The notes beneath the pieces were generated by a model, which was given only the letters and a program-made list of their open reading frames with translations, had not been told where the DNA came from and made no database searches. From the NCBI RefSeq assembly GCF_001500065.1, contig NZ_LQIN01000048.1:1-64000 (forward strand): DNA of 64,000 nucleotides, in the 5' to 3' direction. This document shows, piece after piece, positions 15,284-22,912 of this stretch (its first letter is position 1; each line of letters opens with the position of its first letter). The DNA is from Mycobacterium sp. IS-3022 (GTDB lineage Bacteria > Actinomycetota > Actinomycetes > Mycobacteriales > Mycobacteriaceae). The position numbers and the translations under genes were made by a program.

Positions 15284-15318
15284 GTCGAGTCAGTCAACGG
15301 TGTGTTGAAAAACTCGAC
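15284..15318. promoter_or_regulatory. EthR-type operator, nested inverted repeat
   Basis: The ethA-ethR intergenic region holds two nested inverted repeats with one common centre at base 15301. The outer arms are GTCGAGT (15284-15290) and ACTCGAC (15312-15318). The inner arms are TCAAC (15294-15298) and GTTGA (15304-15308). The size fits the long operator on which several EthR dimers assemble in M. tuberculosis. Confidence 0.85.
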
Positions 15319-15338
15319 ACCGTGTAAAGTAGGCGAAC

Positions 15339-15986
15339 GTGACCACTGTCAGCCAGCCCCGCGGTTCGCGGGCCCGCCGCACCTCACGGCCGTCGGGCGA
15401 CGACCGTGAACAGGCGATTCTCTCGACGCTCGAGGAACTGCTCGAGGTCCGGTCGCTGGCTGACATCTCGGTCGACGATCTCGCCAAGGGTGCCGGAATC
15501 TCACGTCCGACCTTCTACTTCTACTTCCCGTCCAAGGACGCCGTGCTGCTCGCGCTCGTCGAACAGGTGATCAACGAGGCCGACCGCAACGCCGACGCCG
15601 CGATGGGCGGTTTGGACACGGCCGTGGACCCGGCCGGCGTGTGGAAGGCCATCAACGCCTTGTTCAGCACTTTCGGCTCCCATCGCGCGGTGACGCTCGC
15701 GGGTGCGACGGCGCGGCCGACGAACGCCGAGGTGCGGACGCTGTGGTCGCGTTTCATGCAGAAATGGATCGATCACACCACCGCGTCGATCACAAGCGAG
15801 CGTGCCCGCGGCGCAGCGCCGGAGACCATCCCCGCGCATGACCTCGCCACGTCGCTGAACTTGATGAACGAACGCACGATGCTCGCGGCCTTCGCCGCTG
15901 AGCAGCCCGCCGTCGACGCGGCACAACTGGTCGACACGCTGGCCCACATCTGGGTCACCAGCATCTACGGCAAGACGCCGCAGTAG
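15339..15986 (+). CDS. ethR: TetR-family repressor EthR
   Basis: The 215-residue protein, one residue shorter than my recollection of M. tuberculosis EthR, has an N-terminal helix-turn-helix (ISVDDLAKGAGISRPTFYFYFPSKDAVLLAL). The C-terminal helical ligand pocket includes the tryptophans and aromatic residues of EthR (VWKAINALF, LWSRFMQKW). EthR represses ethA and itself by binding cooperatively to the intergenic operator. The start is GTG 15339, just after the operator. The next gene downstream, a DNA polymerase, begins 44 bases later but has its own SOS box. Confidence 0.93.
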   Translation: MTTVSQPRGSRARRTSRPSGDDREQAILSTLEELLEVRSLADISVDDLAKGAGISRPTFYFYFPSKDAVLLALVEQVINEADRNADAAMGGLDTAVDPAGVWKAINALFSTFGSHRAVTLAGATARPTNAEVRTLWSRFMQKWIDHTTASITSERARGAAPETIPAHDLATSLNLMNERTMLAAFAAEQPAVDAAQLVDTLAHIWVTSIYGKTPQ

Positions 15987-15999
15987 TCACACCGCGATG

Positions 16000-16013
16000 C
16001 GAACATATGTTCG
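16000..16013. promoter_or_regulatory. LexA (SOS) box
   Basis: CGAAC and GTTCG arms around ATAT form a perfect 14-bp palindrome that fits the Gram-positive/actinobacterial LexA consensus CGAAC(N4)GTTCG. It ends 17 bases before the preferred start codon of the polymerase gene, a suitable place to block its promoter. Confidence 0.85.
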
Positions 16014-16030
16014 TGTCCAAAGGTCGGTTC

Positions 16031-17230
16031 ATGCGGTCCGAAGCGTCGATCCTGCACGCCGACCTGGATTCGTTCTATGCGTCGGTTGAACAGCGCGACG
16101 ACCCGGCGTTGCGTGGACGCCCGGTGATCGTCGGCGGCGGTGTCGTGCTGGCGGCCAGCTACGAGGCCAAGGCATACGGTGTGCGCACCGCGATGGGCGG
16201 GCGGGAAGCGCGTCGCCTCTGCCCCCACGCGATCGTCGTGCCCCCGCGGATGTCGGCGTATTCGGAGGCCAGCCACGCGGTCTTCGAGGTCTTCCACGAC
16301 ACCACGCCCGTCGTCGAACCGTTGTCGGTCGACGAGGCGTTCCTCGACGTGTCCGGGCTGTGGCGGGTGTCGGGCACGCCGGTCGAGATCGGCGCCCGGT
16401 TGCGCGCGCAAGTGCGCGACCAGGTGGGCCTGCCCATCACGGTCGGAATCGCGCGCACCAAGTTCCTGGCCAAGGTCGCCAGCCAGGAGGCAAAGCCCGA
16501 CGGGCTGCTTCTCGTGCCGCCCGACCGCGAACTGGCCTTCCTGCACCCGCTGCCGGTGCGGCGGCTGTGGGGCGTCGGCGCGAAGACGGCCGAGAAACTC
16601 CGCGCCCACGGAATCGAGACCGTGGCCGACGTCGCCGAGTTGAGCGAATCCACGCTCGGATCGCTGGTCGGCGGCGCGATGGGCAGCCGGTTGTTCGCCT
16701 TGTCGCGCAACATCGACCGGCGCCGGGTCGTCACCGGCGTGCGCCGACGTTCGGTCGGCGCGCAGCGGGCGCTCGGCCGGCGCGGGAACACGATGTCGAC
16801 CGCGGAGGTCGACGCCGTGGTCGTCAATCTGATCGACCGGATCACCCGCCGGATGCGCAAGGCCGGCCGGACCGGACGCACGGTGGTGTTGCGGTTGCGG
16901 TTCGACGACTTCAGCCGCGCCACCCGCTCGCACACGCTGCCCCGCGCGACCGCGTCGACGGAGGTGATTCTGCAGACGGCGCGCAGCCTCGTCACCGCGG
17001 CCACGCCGTTGATCACCGCGCGGGGGCTCACGCTGGTCGGTTTCGCGGTGTCCAACATCGACCGGGACGGCGCACAGCAACTCGAGTTGCCGTTCGAGGA
17101 GGTCCAGGACACCACCGCCGTCGACGCAGCGGTCGACCAGGTGCGCCGACGGTACGGCAACGCGGCGGTCACACGGGGTGTCTTGCTGGGCCGCGACCCC
17201 GGGCTCGAGATGCCTCTGCTACCAGACTGA
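16031..17230 (+). CDS. dinB3: Y-family DNA polymerase IV (DinB3-type)
   Basis: The enzyme copies damaged DNA. The 399-residue protein has the palm motifs HADLDSFYASVE near the N-terminus and LSVDEAFLDVSG around residue 100, which supply the catalytic Asp and Asp-Glu. A helix-hairpin-helix thumb (PVRRLWGVGAKTAEKL) and a C-terminal little-finger domain follow. QLELPF near residue 354 fits a beta-clamp binding peptide. I start at ATG 16031, preceded by AAAGG. An ATG eight codons earlier lies inside the SOS box and has no ribosome binding site. The position directly after ethR is that of DinB3 in M. smegmatis, the least studied of its polymerase IV paralogues. Confidence 0.9.
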   Translation: MRSEASILHADLDSFYASVEQRDDPALRGRPVIVGGGVVLAASYEAKAYGVRTAMGGREARRLCPHAIVVPPRMSAYSEASHAVFEVFHDTTPVVEPLSVDEAFLDVSGLWRVSGTPVEIGARLRAQVRDQVGLPITVGIARTKFLAKVASQEAKPDGLLLVPPDRELAFLHPLPVRRLWGVGAKTAEKLRAHGIETVADVAELSESTLGSLVGGAMGSRLFALSRNIDRRRVVTGVRRRSVGAQRALGRRGNTMSTAEVDAVVVNLIDRITRRMRKAGRTGRTVVLRLRFDDFSRATRSHTLPRATASTEVILQTARSLVTAATPLITARGLTLVGFAVSNIDRDGAQQLELPFEEVQDTTAVDAAVDQVRRRYGNAAVTRGVLLGRDPGLEMPLLPD

Positions 17231-17247
17231 GCCGGGTCCGGTGGGCG

Positions 17248-18519
17248 TCACCGTCCTTGAACGGGCACCCGAACGGAGTTCTGAAGTGTGTCGATGAATG
17301 CGTCGGAGTTCTTGCTCCCGACGAAGCCGGCGACCGCGTCGTAGAGCGCTTCCTGGAACTCGGAGCTCATCAGCTCACCGTGGGTGATCGACAACAGAAT
17401 CTTGTCGTGCCACAACGATTCCGACGCCTGCCGTTGGTAGGCCGGCAGCGATGCCACATCGACGTCGTTGCGTATCGGGATCGAGCCCTTCACTTTGTTG
17501 AACTCCAACGAGACTTGCGGGTCAGCCACTGTCTCGAGGAACTTCAGCGCATTCACCCCGTCTTTCGCCTGCGCCGACACCACGAACGTGTCGACGATCG
17601 CCAGATACGCCCCCGCTGTTCCCGGATACGGCACATACCCGAAGTCCGTGCCTTCGGCCACCTTGGCTGCCACCAACTCCCCGTACACCGAATCATTCAT
17701 CGACAAGAACCCGCACTGTCCAGCCGCCAGCTTCCGCGCGGCCTCATCCCAGGTCAGCGCGCCGGCGGCCGGATCGGCTCGGGACACGATCTGCCCGAAC
17801 CGCGTAAGCGCCTGTCGCAGTTGGGGTCCGCGCCAGTCGAACGAATCATCGCCGATGCGCGACCAGCCGTCGATGCCGATGACCGCAAGCAGGGTGTTCT
17901 CGAACAGCTCGGTTGCGGCGAACCGATCCTTGCCGCCCAGACACAACGCCGTTGTCCCGTCGGCCGCCACCTTGGCCAGATCGCTGCTGAACACCTCCGG
18001 CGCATAGCCGGGGCCAGGAATCGCGACACCGGCATCGCGAAGCACATTGCGGTTGAACCACAACACATTTCCACGATGCGCTCCACTGGGCACGCCCCAC
18101 GCCTTGACGCGATGGGTCGCCGCATCGAGCAGGGCCGGCGCCATGGTGGCATCCAGGCCGGTGCGCTCGTACACATCGGACACGTCGGCGATGCGACCGG
18201 CGTCGGCCCAGGCGCGCATCGAGCGGCCGATGAATGTCTGCCATACGTCGGGAGGGTCGCCGGCGCGAAGCCGCTCGGCCAGCGCTATCTGGACGTTGCT
18301 GCCGCCGCCACCGGCGATGGCGCCTCCAACGACCTCGACGTCCGGATTGTCGGCCTTGAAGGCGTTGACCAACACCTCCAGCGCGGGGCGCTCCGATGGC
18401 GACACCCACCACGACATGACTTCGAGCCGATCGGTCGGCTCGGTGAAGTTGCCCCCGCTGCCGCCACCGGCGCACGCCGCGAGAAGCACTGCCAGCGACA
18501 GGATCCAGAATCGCTTCAT
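17248..18519 (-). CDS. sugar-type ABC solute-binding lipoprotein, orphan
   Basis: The 423-residue precursor has a lipoprotein signal, MKRFWILSLAVLLAAC, followed by a Gly/Ser spacer. The rest is a family 1 solute-binding fold (MSWWVSPSERPALEVLVNAF, DVWQTFIGRSMRAWADAGRI, WGVPSGAHRGNVLWFNRNVL). Such proteins hand carbohydrates to an ABC permease. Here no permease or ATPase gene is next to it. Instead it lies 13 bases downstream of an MFS sugar permease and is probably co-transcribed with it. It may serve a distant ABC transporter, act as a receptor, or work with the MFS protein. The substrate is unknown. Confidence 0.85.
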   Translation of the reverse strand: MKRFWILSLAVLLAACAGGGSGGNFTEPTDRLEVMSWWVSPSERPALEVLVNAFKADNPDVEVVGGAIAGGGGSNVQIALAERLRAGDPPDVWQTFIGRSMRAWADAGRIADVSDVYERTGLDATMAPALLDAATHRVKAWGVPSGAHRGNVLWFNRNVLRDAGVAIPGPGYAPEVFSSDLAKVAADGTTALCLGGKDRFAATELFENTLLAVIGIDGWSRIGDDSFDWRGPQLRQALTRFGQIVSRADPAAGALTWDEAARKLAAGQCGFLSMNDSVYGELVAAKVAEGTDFGYVPYPGTAGAYLAIVDTFVVSAQAKDGVNALKFLETVADPQVSLEFNKVKGSIPIRNDVDVASLPAYQRQASESLWHDKILLSITHGELMSSEFQEALYDAVAGFVGSKNSDAFIDTLQNSVRVPVQGR

Positions 18520-18532
18520 GCTGCTCGCCCTC

Positions 18533-19843
18533 TCACCGGTGCGGTGCTGCTCTGAGATCGAAGACCGCGAAGCTCGCCACCACGGCGAAGCAGACCGCCG
18601 GCACCACGAACGAGATCGCCGGGCTGGTCTGATCCAGCAGGTATCCCTGAACCAGCGGCATGATCGCCCCGCCGACGATGGCCATGACCAGTCCGGCGGC
18701 GCCGAACTTCGTTGCCGGACCGAGCCCCTGCAAGGCCACCCCGTAGATCGTCGGAAACATCAGCGACAGGCAGAACGACAACGCGACGACGGCGGCAACG
18801 CCGGCCACATTCGGCGAGAACATCGCGAAAACGCACAGCAGGACGGCCAATACCGCCAGCACGGAGAGGACTTTCGTCGCGCGGATCCGTCCGATCACCC
18901 ACGTCATCACGAACCGGGAGATAAGGAACACGATCAGGCTCGCCTGCAGCAGGTAGCCACCCAACTGCAGCGACCCGCTCAACGCCTGTTGCGAATACTG
19001 GATGATGTACGTCCATGTGCATACCTGGGCGGCAACATTGAAAAACTGTGCCACCACGCCGAATACGTAGCGCCGATTGGACAGCAGGATGCGCAAGGGC
19101 GATTGGCCCGCGAGATCCCCCGATTCGTATTCTTCGACGATCGGTGGGGACTTCTTGATCGCGATCACCAATCCGATGGCGATCAACACGAATCCCAGCC
19201 CCAGGTACGGGCCCATCACCGCGCCGAGCTGACCGGCGCGCACGGCGCGTTCTTCGGCAGGGGAAAGGGTGGCCATGTTCACCGGTTCGTCCAGGTGCGG
19301 GAGAATGAACACCGCGGCCAGCAGCACACCGATATTGGTGCCCAGCGGATTGAATGCCTGGGCGAAGTTGAGGCGCCGGGTCGCGGTTTCTTCGGGTCCC
19401 AGCGACATGACGTACGGATTGGCCGATGTTTCCAGGATCGAACAGCCCGCGGCGATCGCGAACAACGCGATCAAGAACGCTTCGTAGGTCATGATCTTGC
19501 TCGCCGGATAGAACGCAATCGATCCGGCCGCGGCCAGCAGCACACCGGTGAGCAGACCGGTCTTGTAGCCGAACCGCCGATTGATCAACGCCGCCGGGAT
19601 CGCCAGCAGAAAGTACGCGCCGAAGTAGGCCAACTGCACCAGGGAGGCCTGGAAGGTGCTCATATCGAAGATCCGCTTGAAGCCCGCCACCATCGGTGTG
19701 GTCAGGTCGGCGGCCACGCCCCATGCGGTGAAACAACAGATGAGTACGCCGAACAGCAACCACATCTTGGGATAGACCAAGGCGGGCTTCGTCGTGGCCG
19801 CTGGCGCGTCGGCCGGTTGGTCGGCTTGCTCAGTGGTCGCCAT
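18533..19843 (-). CDS. FucP-type MFS sugar:proton symporter
   Basis: The 436-residue protein has about twelve membrane helices. The N-terminal half contains LVQLAYFGAYFLLAIPAALINRRFGYKTGLLTG and ILETSANPYVMSLGPEETATRRLNFAQAFNPLGTNIG, which are signatures of the FucP/glucose-galactose transporter family. Members bring L-fucose, glucose or galactose into the cell with protons. I chose ATG 19843, preceded by GAGAGG, rather than an ATG ten codons upstream. The stop is 13 bases from the start of an orphan sugar-binding lipoprotein gene. The substrate cannot be read from the sequence. Confidence 0.87.
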   Translation of the reverse strand: MATTEQADQPADAPAATTKPALVYPKMWLLFGVLICCFTAWGVAADLTTPMVAGFKRIFDMSTFQASLVQLAYFGAYFLLAIPAALINRRFGYKTGLLTGVLLAAAGSIAFYPASKIMTYEAFLIALFAIAAGCSILETSANPYVMSLGPEETATRRLNFAQAFNPLGTNIGVLLAAVFILPHLDEPVNMATLSPAEERAVRAGQLGAVMGPYLGLGFVLIAIGLVIAIKKSPPIVEEYESGDLAGQSPLRILLSNRRYVFGVVAQFFNVAAQVCTWTYIIQYSQQALSGSLQLGGYLLQASLIVFLISRFVMTWVIGRIRATKVLSVLAVLAVLLCVFAMFSPNVAGVAAVVALSFCLSLMFPTIYGVALQGLGPATKFGAAGLVMAIVGGAIMPLVQGYLLDQTSPAISFVVPAVCFAVVASFAVFDLRAAPHR

Positions 19844-19945
19844 CTCGACACCTCTCGCCAATGAGGATGTCATCCGAACGCTAGCTGGCTCCTGACCTCG
19901 ACGGGGAGATTTTCGGAGTCCCGTTGTGGCAGGGTCGAATCGCGC

Positions 19946-20950
19946 TCAGGATTCGGTCCACGCCAACAGATCGTCGGCCGGCCAAGTGTTGACGATCCGT
20001 TCGACGGGTATTTCGGCATCGAGCGCACGCTGCGCCCCGTAAGCGAGGAACTCCAGCTGCCCGGGGGCATGCGAATCGGTGTCGATCGAGAACAGGCAGC
20101 CGATGTCCAGCGCGAGGTTGAGCAGCCGCGTCGGCGGATCGCGGCGTTCGGGCCGCGAGTTGATCTCGACGGCGGTGCCGTTGTCCCGACAGGCGGTGAA
20201 CACCTTCTCGGCGTCGAATTTCGACTCGGGCCGCATGCCGCGGCCGCCGGTGACCAGCCGGCCGGTGCAATGGCCCAGCACGTCCGTGTGCGGATTGGCG
20301 ACCGCCTTGAGCATGCGCCGCGTCATCGACGGAGCGTCCATGGACAACTTCGAGTGCACGCTGGCCACCACGACGTCGAGGCGCTCGAGCAGTTCGTCCT
20401 CCTGATCGAGTGAGCCGTCCTCGAGTATGTCGACCTCGATGCCCGTGAGGATCCGCATGGGCGCGACCGTTTCACGCAACTGTTCGATGACGTCGAGTTG
20501 CCGGCGCAGCCGCTCGGGTGACAGACCGTTGGCGATCCGCAGGCGTGGCGAATGATCGGTCAGCGCACAGTACTCGTGTCCCAGATCCCTTGCGGCGAGC
20601 ATCATCTCCTCGATCGGGGCGGACCCGTCGGACCAGTTGGAGTGCACGTGCAGATCGCCACGCAGCGCGGCACGGACATCGCCGCCGCCCAGATCCGCGG
20701 CGCTGGAGCGGAGTTCGGTCAACACGTCCGGCTCGCGGCCGGCCCATGCCTGTGCGATGACTTTCGCTGTCTTGGGGCCGATGCCGGGCAGCGACTGCCA
20801 ACTGTTCGCGGTGCCGTGGCGGTCGCGTTCGGCGTCGGAGAGCGCTTCGACGACGTCGGCGGCGTTGCGGTAGGCCATCACCCGGCGCGGATCTTCGCGC
20901 GCGCGGTCCTTGTAGTAGGCGATCTGCCGGAGGGCGACGACGGGATCCAT
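19946..20950 (-). CDS. helix-hairpin-helix / PHP-domain phosphoesterase (Rv3856c-like)
   Basis: The 334-residue protein joins an N-terminal helix-hairpin-helix region (SLPGIGPKTAKVIAQAW near residue 55) to a PHP metallo-phosphoesterase domain starting at DLHVHSNWSDG. The further metal ligands are ALTDHSPRLRIANGL, GIEVDIL, VVASVHSKL and FSIDTDSHAPG. This is the C-terminal half of bacterial PolX without the polymerase domain. PHP domains of PolX act as 3'-5' exonucleases or AP-site nucleases, so a DNA repair role is likely. ATG 20950 starts it; a longer version lacks support. Length and place match Rv3856c. Confidence 0.87.
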   Translation of the reverse strand: MDPVVALRQIAYYKDRAREDPRRVMAYRNAADVVEALSDAERDRHGTANSWQSLPGIGPKTAKVIAQAWAGREPDVLTELRSSAADLGGGDVRAALRGDLHVHSNWSDGSAPIEEMMLAARDLGHEYCALTDHSPRLRIANGLSPERLRRQLDVIEQLRETVAPMRILTGIEVDILEDGSLDQEDELLERLDVVVASVHSKLSMDAPSMTRRMLKAVANPHTDVLGHCTGRLVTGGRGMRPESKFDAEKVFTACRDNGTAVEINSRPERRDPPTRLLNLALDIGCLFSIDTDSHAPGQLEFLAYGAQRALDAEIPVERIVNTWPADDLLAWTES

Positions 20951-20969
20951 GACTCCAGTGTGCACAGGC

Positions 20970-21245
20970 CTAGTTGACGCGTTCGATGATCGCCTGGGAG
21001 ATCTCGGACGCGATTCGTTCGGCGTCGGGTAAGGCCACCACCGATACGTCGACCACGACCGTCGACTTGACGAGGGAGGTGTCTACCTCGCGTGAGAACT
21101 TGTCGAGCCCGCTGATCTCCTTTACCTGTTCCAGACTCAGCGGTAGACGCTCGACAATGGCCTCACCATCGGGTTCTGTGTGACTTTGGCACGCGAGACC
21201 GGACAGCATGACAAGGCATCCCAGGACGAGCACTCTTGGAATCAA
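20970..21245 (-). CDS. small exported protein, unknown
   Basis: Starting at TTG 21245, the protein has 91 residues. A hydrophobic leader (IPRVLVLGCLVMLSGLAC) leads into a short charged domain of predicted alpha-beta type (VERLPLSLEQVKEISGLDKF ... VVVDVSVVALPDAERIASEI). The Cys at the end of the leader could be lipidated, but GLAC is a poor lipobox because position -3 is not Leu, Val or Ile. The domain recalls the start of the PknH-type extracellular sensor domain found in many mycobacterial lipoproteins, only much shorter. It may therefore be a truncated relative. The start codon is uncertain. Confidence 0.5.
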   Translation of the reverse strand: MIPRVLVLGCLVMLSGLACQSHTEPDGEAIVERLPLSLEQVKEISGLDKFSREVDTSLVKSTVVVDVSVVALPDAERIASEISQAIIERVN

Positions 21246-21430
21246 GCCGGCATAGCCTTCCCGATAGTGGCTTTGGCGGAAATAAGCCCACTCGGAACGG
21301 CCGTCCCCTGAGGAACCTGCGCCGGGTCGTCCGCCGTCGGTGGAGGTGTAACCGTGGGCTCGGGAATCCCGAGCTGTACTGCGGTCCTCTGTTACGCCGC
21401 GGGGGTGACGTTGTCGTCCGCCGTCGCACC

Positions 21431-22015
21431 TCAGGACGGTTGCACCCATCGCGGGTCGCGTCCCGTCAGCGCGACGATACGGTCGAGAACCGGCGCATCG
21501 TCGGCGACGGGCACCGCCGGAGCGAACAGGCCCTCCACCGGGTCATCGGCGGCGATCTGTGTGACGTGCGGCAGCACGGCGGCGGCGGTCGCCTCATCGA
21601 CGTCATACGGTTGCCCGCTGGCCCGCGCCACATCCCAGCCGTGGATCACCACTTCGGTCAGTGCGACGATGCCGGCCGCCTCACCGGGAAAGTCGAAGCC
21701 GCCCGCGCGCGTCATACCCTCCCAGGCCGCCGGCTCTGAAAATGCCCGCGCGAGTTCGGCGAGCCGATCCGGATAAGACGCACGCCAGTCGCCATCCAAC
21801 GGCTGCGCGGCTTCGGTCGGGGACGTGTCCGTCAACGGCCCGAACTCCTTGCGGGCCGCCGCGGTGAACGCCAGCGAAAGCCCACCAACGTGGGCGATCA
21901 GCGCGGCCAGCCGCATCTTCTGGCAGGGCGTGGGAGCCGTCAGTTGGTCGTCGGCCACGTTTCGAAGGACGTCGGCTGTGCGTCGACACGCTGCGGTCAG
22001 GTCAATCATGCCCAT
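21431..22015 (-). CDS. TIGR03086-type DinB-like / maleylpyruvate-isomerase-fold protein
   Basis: The 194-residue protein matches the mycothiol-dependent DinB-like superfamily of the TIGR03086 type. It has an N-terminal helix (DLTAACRRTADVLRNVADDQLTAPTPCQKM), the metal-site helix HVGGLSLAFT, and the second metal helix ALTEVVIHGWDVARASGQP. Related enzymes use mycothiol as cofactor, but the reaction of this subfamily is unknown. No operon partner is obvious; the next genes on this strand are 25 bases upstream (trkA) and 186 bases downstream. ATG 22015 and ATG 22009 are both possible starts. Confidence 0.8.
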   Translation of the reverse strand: MGMIDLTAACRRTADVLRNVADDQLTAPTPCQKMRLAALIAHVGGLSLAFTAAARKEFGPLTDTSPTEAAQPLDGDWRASYPDRLAELARAFSEPAAWEGMTRAGGFDFPGEAAGIVALTEVVIHGWDVARASGQPYDVDEATAAAVLPHVTQIAADDPVEGLFAPAVPVADDAPVLDRIVALTGRDPRWVQPS

Positions 22016-22039
22016 ACCGACCCGCGCGGCCGCCGCAAC

Positions 22040-22720
22040 TCATCGCTCGGTCATCGGATGGATCGCTCCGTGCACGAGGCCCCGGACTTCGCCGTGTGCG
22101 GACCCGCCCGTCAGGAACAGCATTTCGTCACCTGCCTCCAGCACGTCGTCGGGTTGGGGCAACACGATCCCGCTGTCACGGATGATGATCGCCAGCGCGG
22201 TGTTCTCCAGCAACGGCAGGTCGCGCATCCGCCGGCCGACCAGCGAATCGCCCTCGGGGAGCGTCAGTTTGGCCAAACTCACCTGGCCGTGTCGCAGCTG
22301 CATCAAGCGCACGACGTGGCCGATGTCGATGGCGCCCTCGATCGCAGCGACCAGCGCGCTCGGCGCGGAGACCGCGACGTCGACGCCCCACGCCTCGGTG
22401 AACAGCCACTCGTTGCGCAGGTCGTTGACCCTGGCCACCACCCGGGCGACGCCGAACTCCGTCTTGGCCAACAGCGACGCCGCGAGGTTCACCTTGTCGT
22501 CGCCGGTGGCGGCGATCACCACGTCACAGATCTGCAGTCCGGACTCCTCGAGCGAGGTCAACTCGCAGGCGTCGGCCAGTAGCCACTCGGCGTCGGGAAC
22601 CGTCTGCGGTTCGTAATGGCGTACGTCGTGCTCGATGAGCAGAACCTTGTGGCCGTAGTCGAGCAGTTCCTGGGCGACGGAGCGGCCGACGGCGCCGGCG
22701 CCGGCGATGCCGACGCGCAT
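22040..22720 (-). CDS. TrkA-type potassium-channel regulatory subunit (RCK_N + RCK_C)
   Basis: The 226-residue protein has a Rossmann RCK_N domain (MRVGIAGAGAVGRSVAQELL, then VLLIEHD, LLADACELTSLEESG and VVIAATGDDKVNLAASLLAK). A TrkA_C domain follows, ending in GIVLPQPDDVLEAGDEMLFL. Such subunits sense NAD(H) or cyclic nucleotides and gate potassium transporters. No potassium channel gene adjoins it. The only transporter nearby is the divergent cation/proton antiporter, whose own C-terminus also has a TrkA_C domain. ATG 22723 is an equally possible start. Confidence 0.87.
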   Translation of the reverse strand: MRVGIAGAGAVGRSVAQELLDYGHKVLLIEHDVRHYEPQTVPDAEWLLADACELTSLEESGLQICDVVIAATGDDKVNLAASLLAKTEFGVARVVARVNDLRNEWLFTEAWGVDVAVSAPSALVAAIEGAIDIGHVVRLMQLRHGQVSLAKLTLPEGDSLVGRRMRDLPLLENTALAIIIRDSGIVLPQPDDVLEAGDEMLFLTGGSAHGEVRGLVHGAIHPMTER

Positions 22721-22912
22721 CATCGGCCTCTGTTCGGCACGACTCGAAGCGCCGGGCGATCGCCTGCGAAGCCGCAACATGACCCCATATTGACCCATGA
22801 GGTGGGCTTTCCGCGCAGCTACCGGGCAGGACCGCCGCACCTCCGACCGTGGTAGGTGTTTTACTGCACCCACCACCCACGACCAGCCACGCCTGTCCCG
22901 GACGGGGATGAA

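Noticed and set aside
13811..15409. 532-codon plus-strand frame opposite ethA
   Set aside because: It would run through ethA and the EthR operator into ethR; the product shows no motif.
16007..16030. Upstream ATG as the dinB3 start
   Set aside because: It lies within the LexA palindrome and has no ribosome binding site, while ATG 16031 has AAAGG at good distance.
16360..18555. 731-codon plus-strand frame across dinB3 and the binding-protein gene
   Set aside because: It reads dinB3 in another frame and then the antisense of the lipoprotein gene; no motif and no ribosome binding site.
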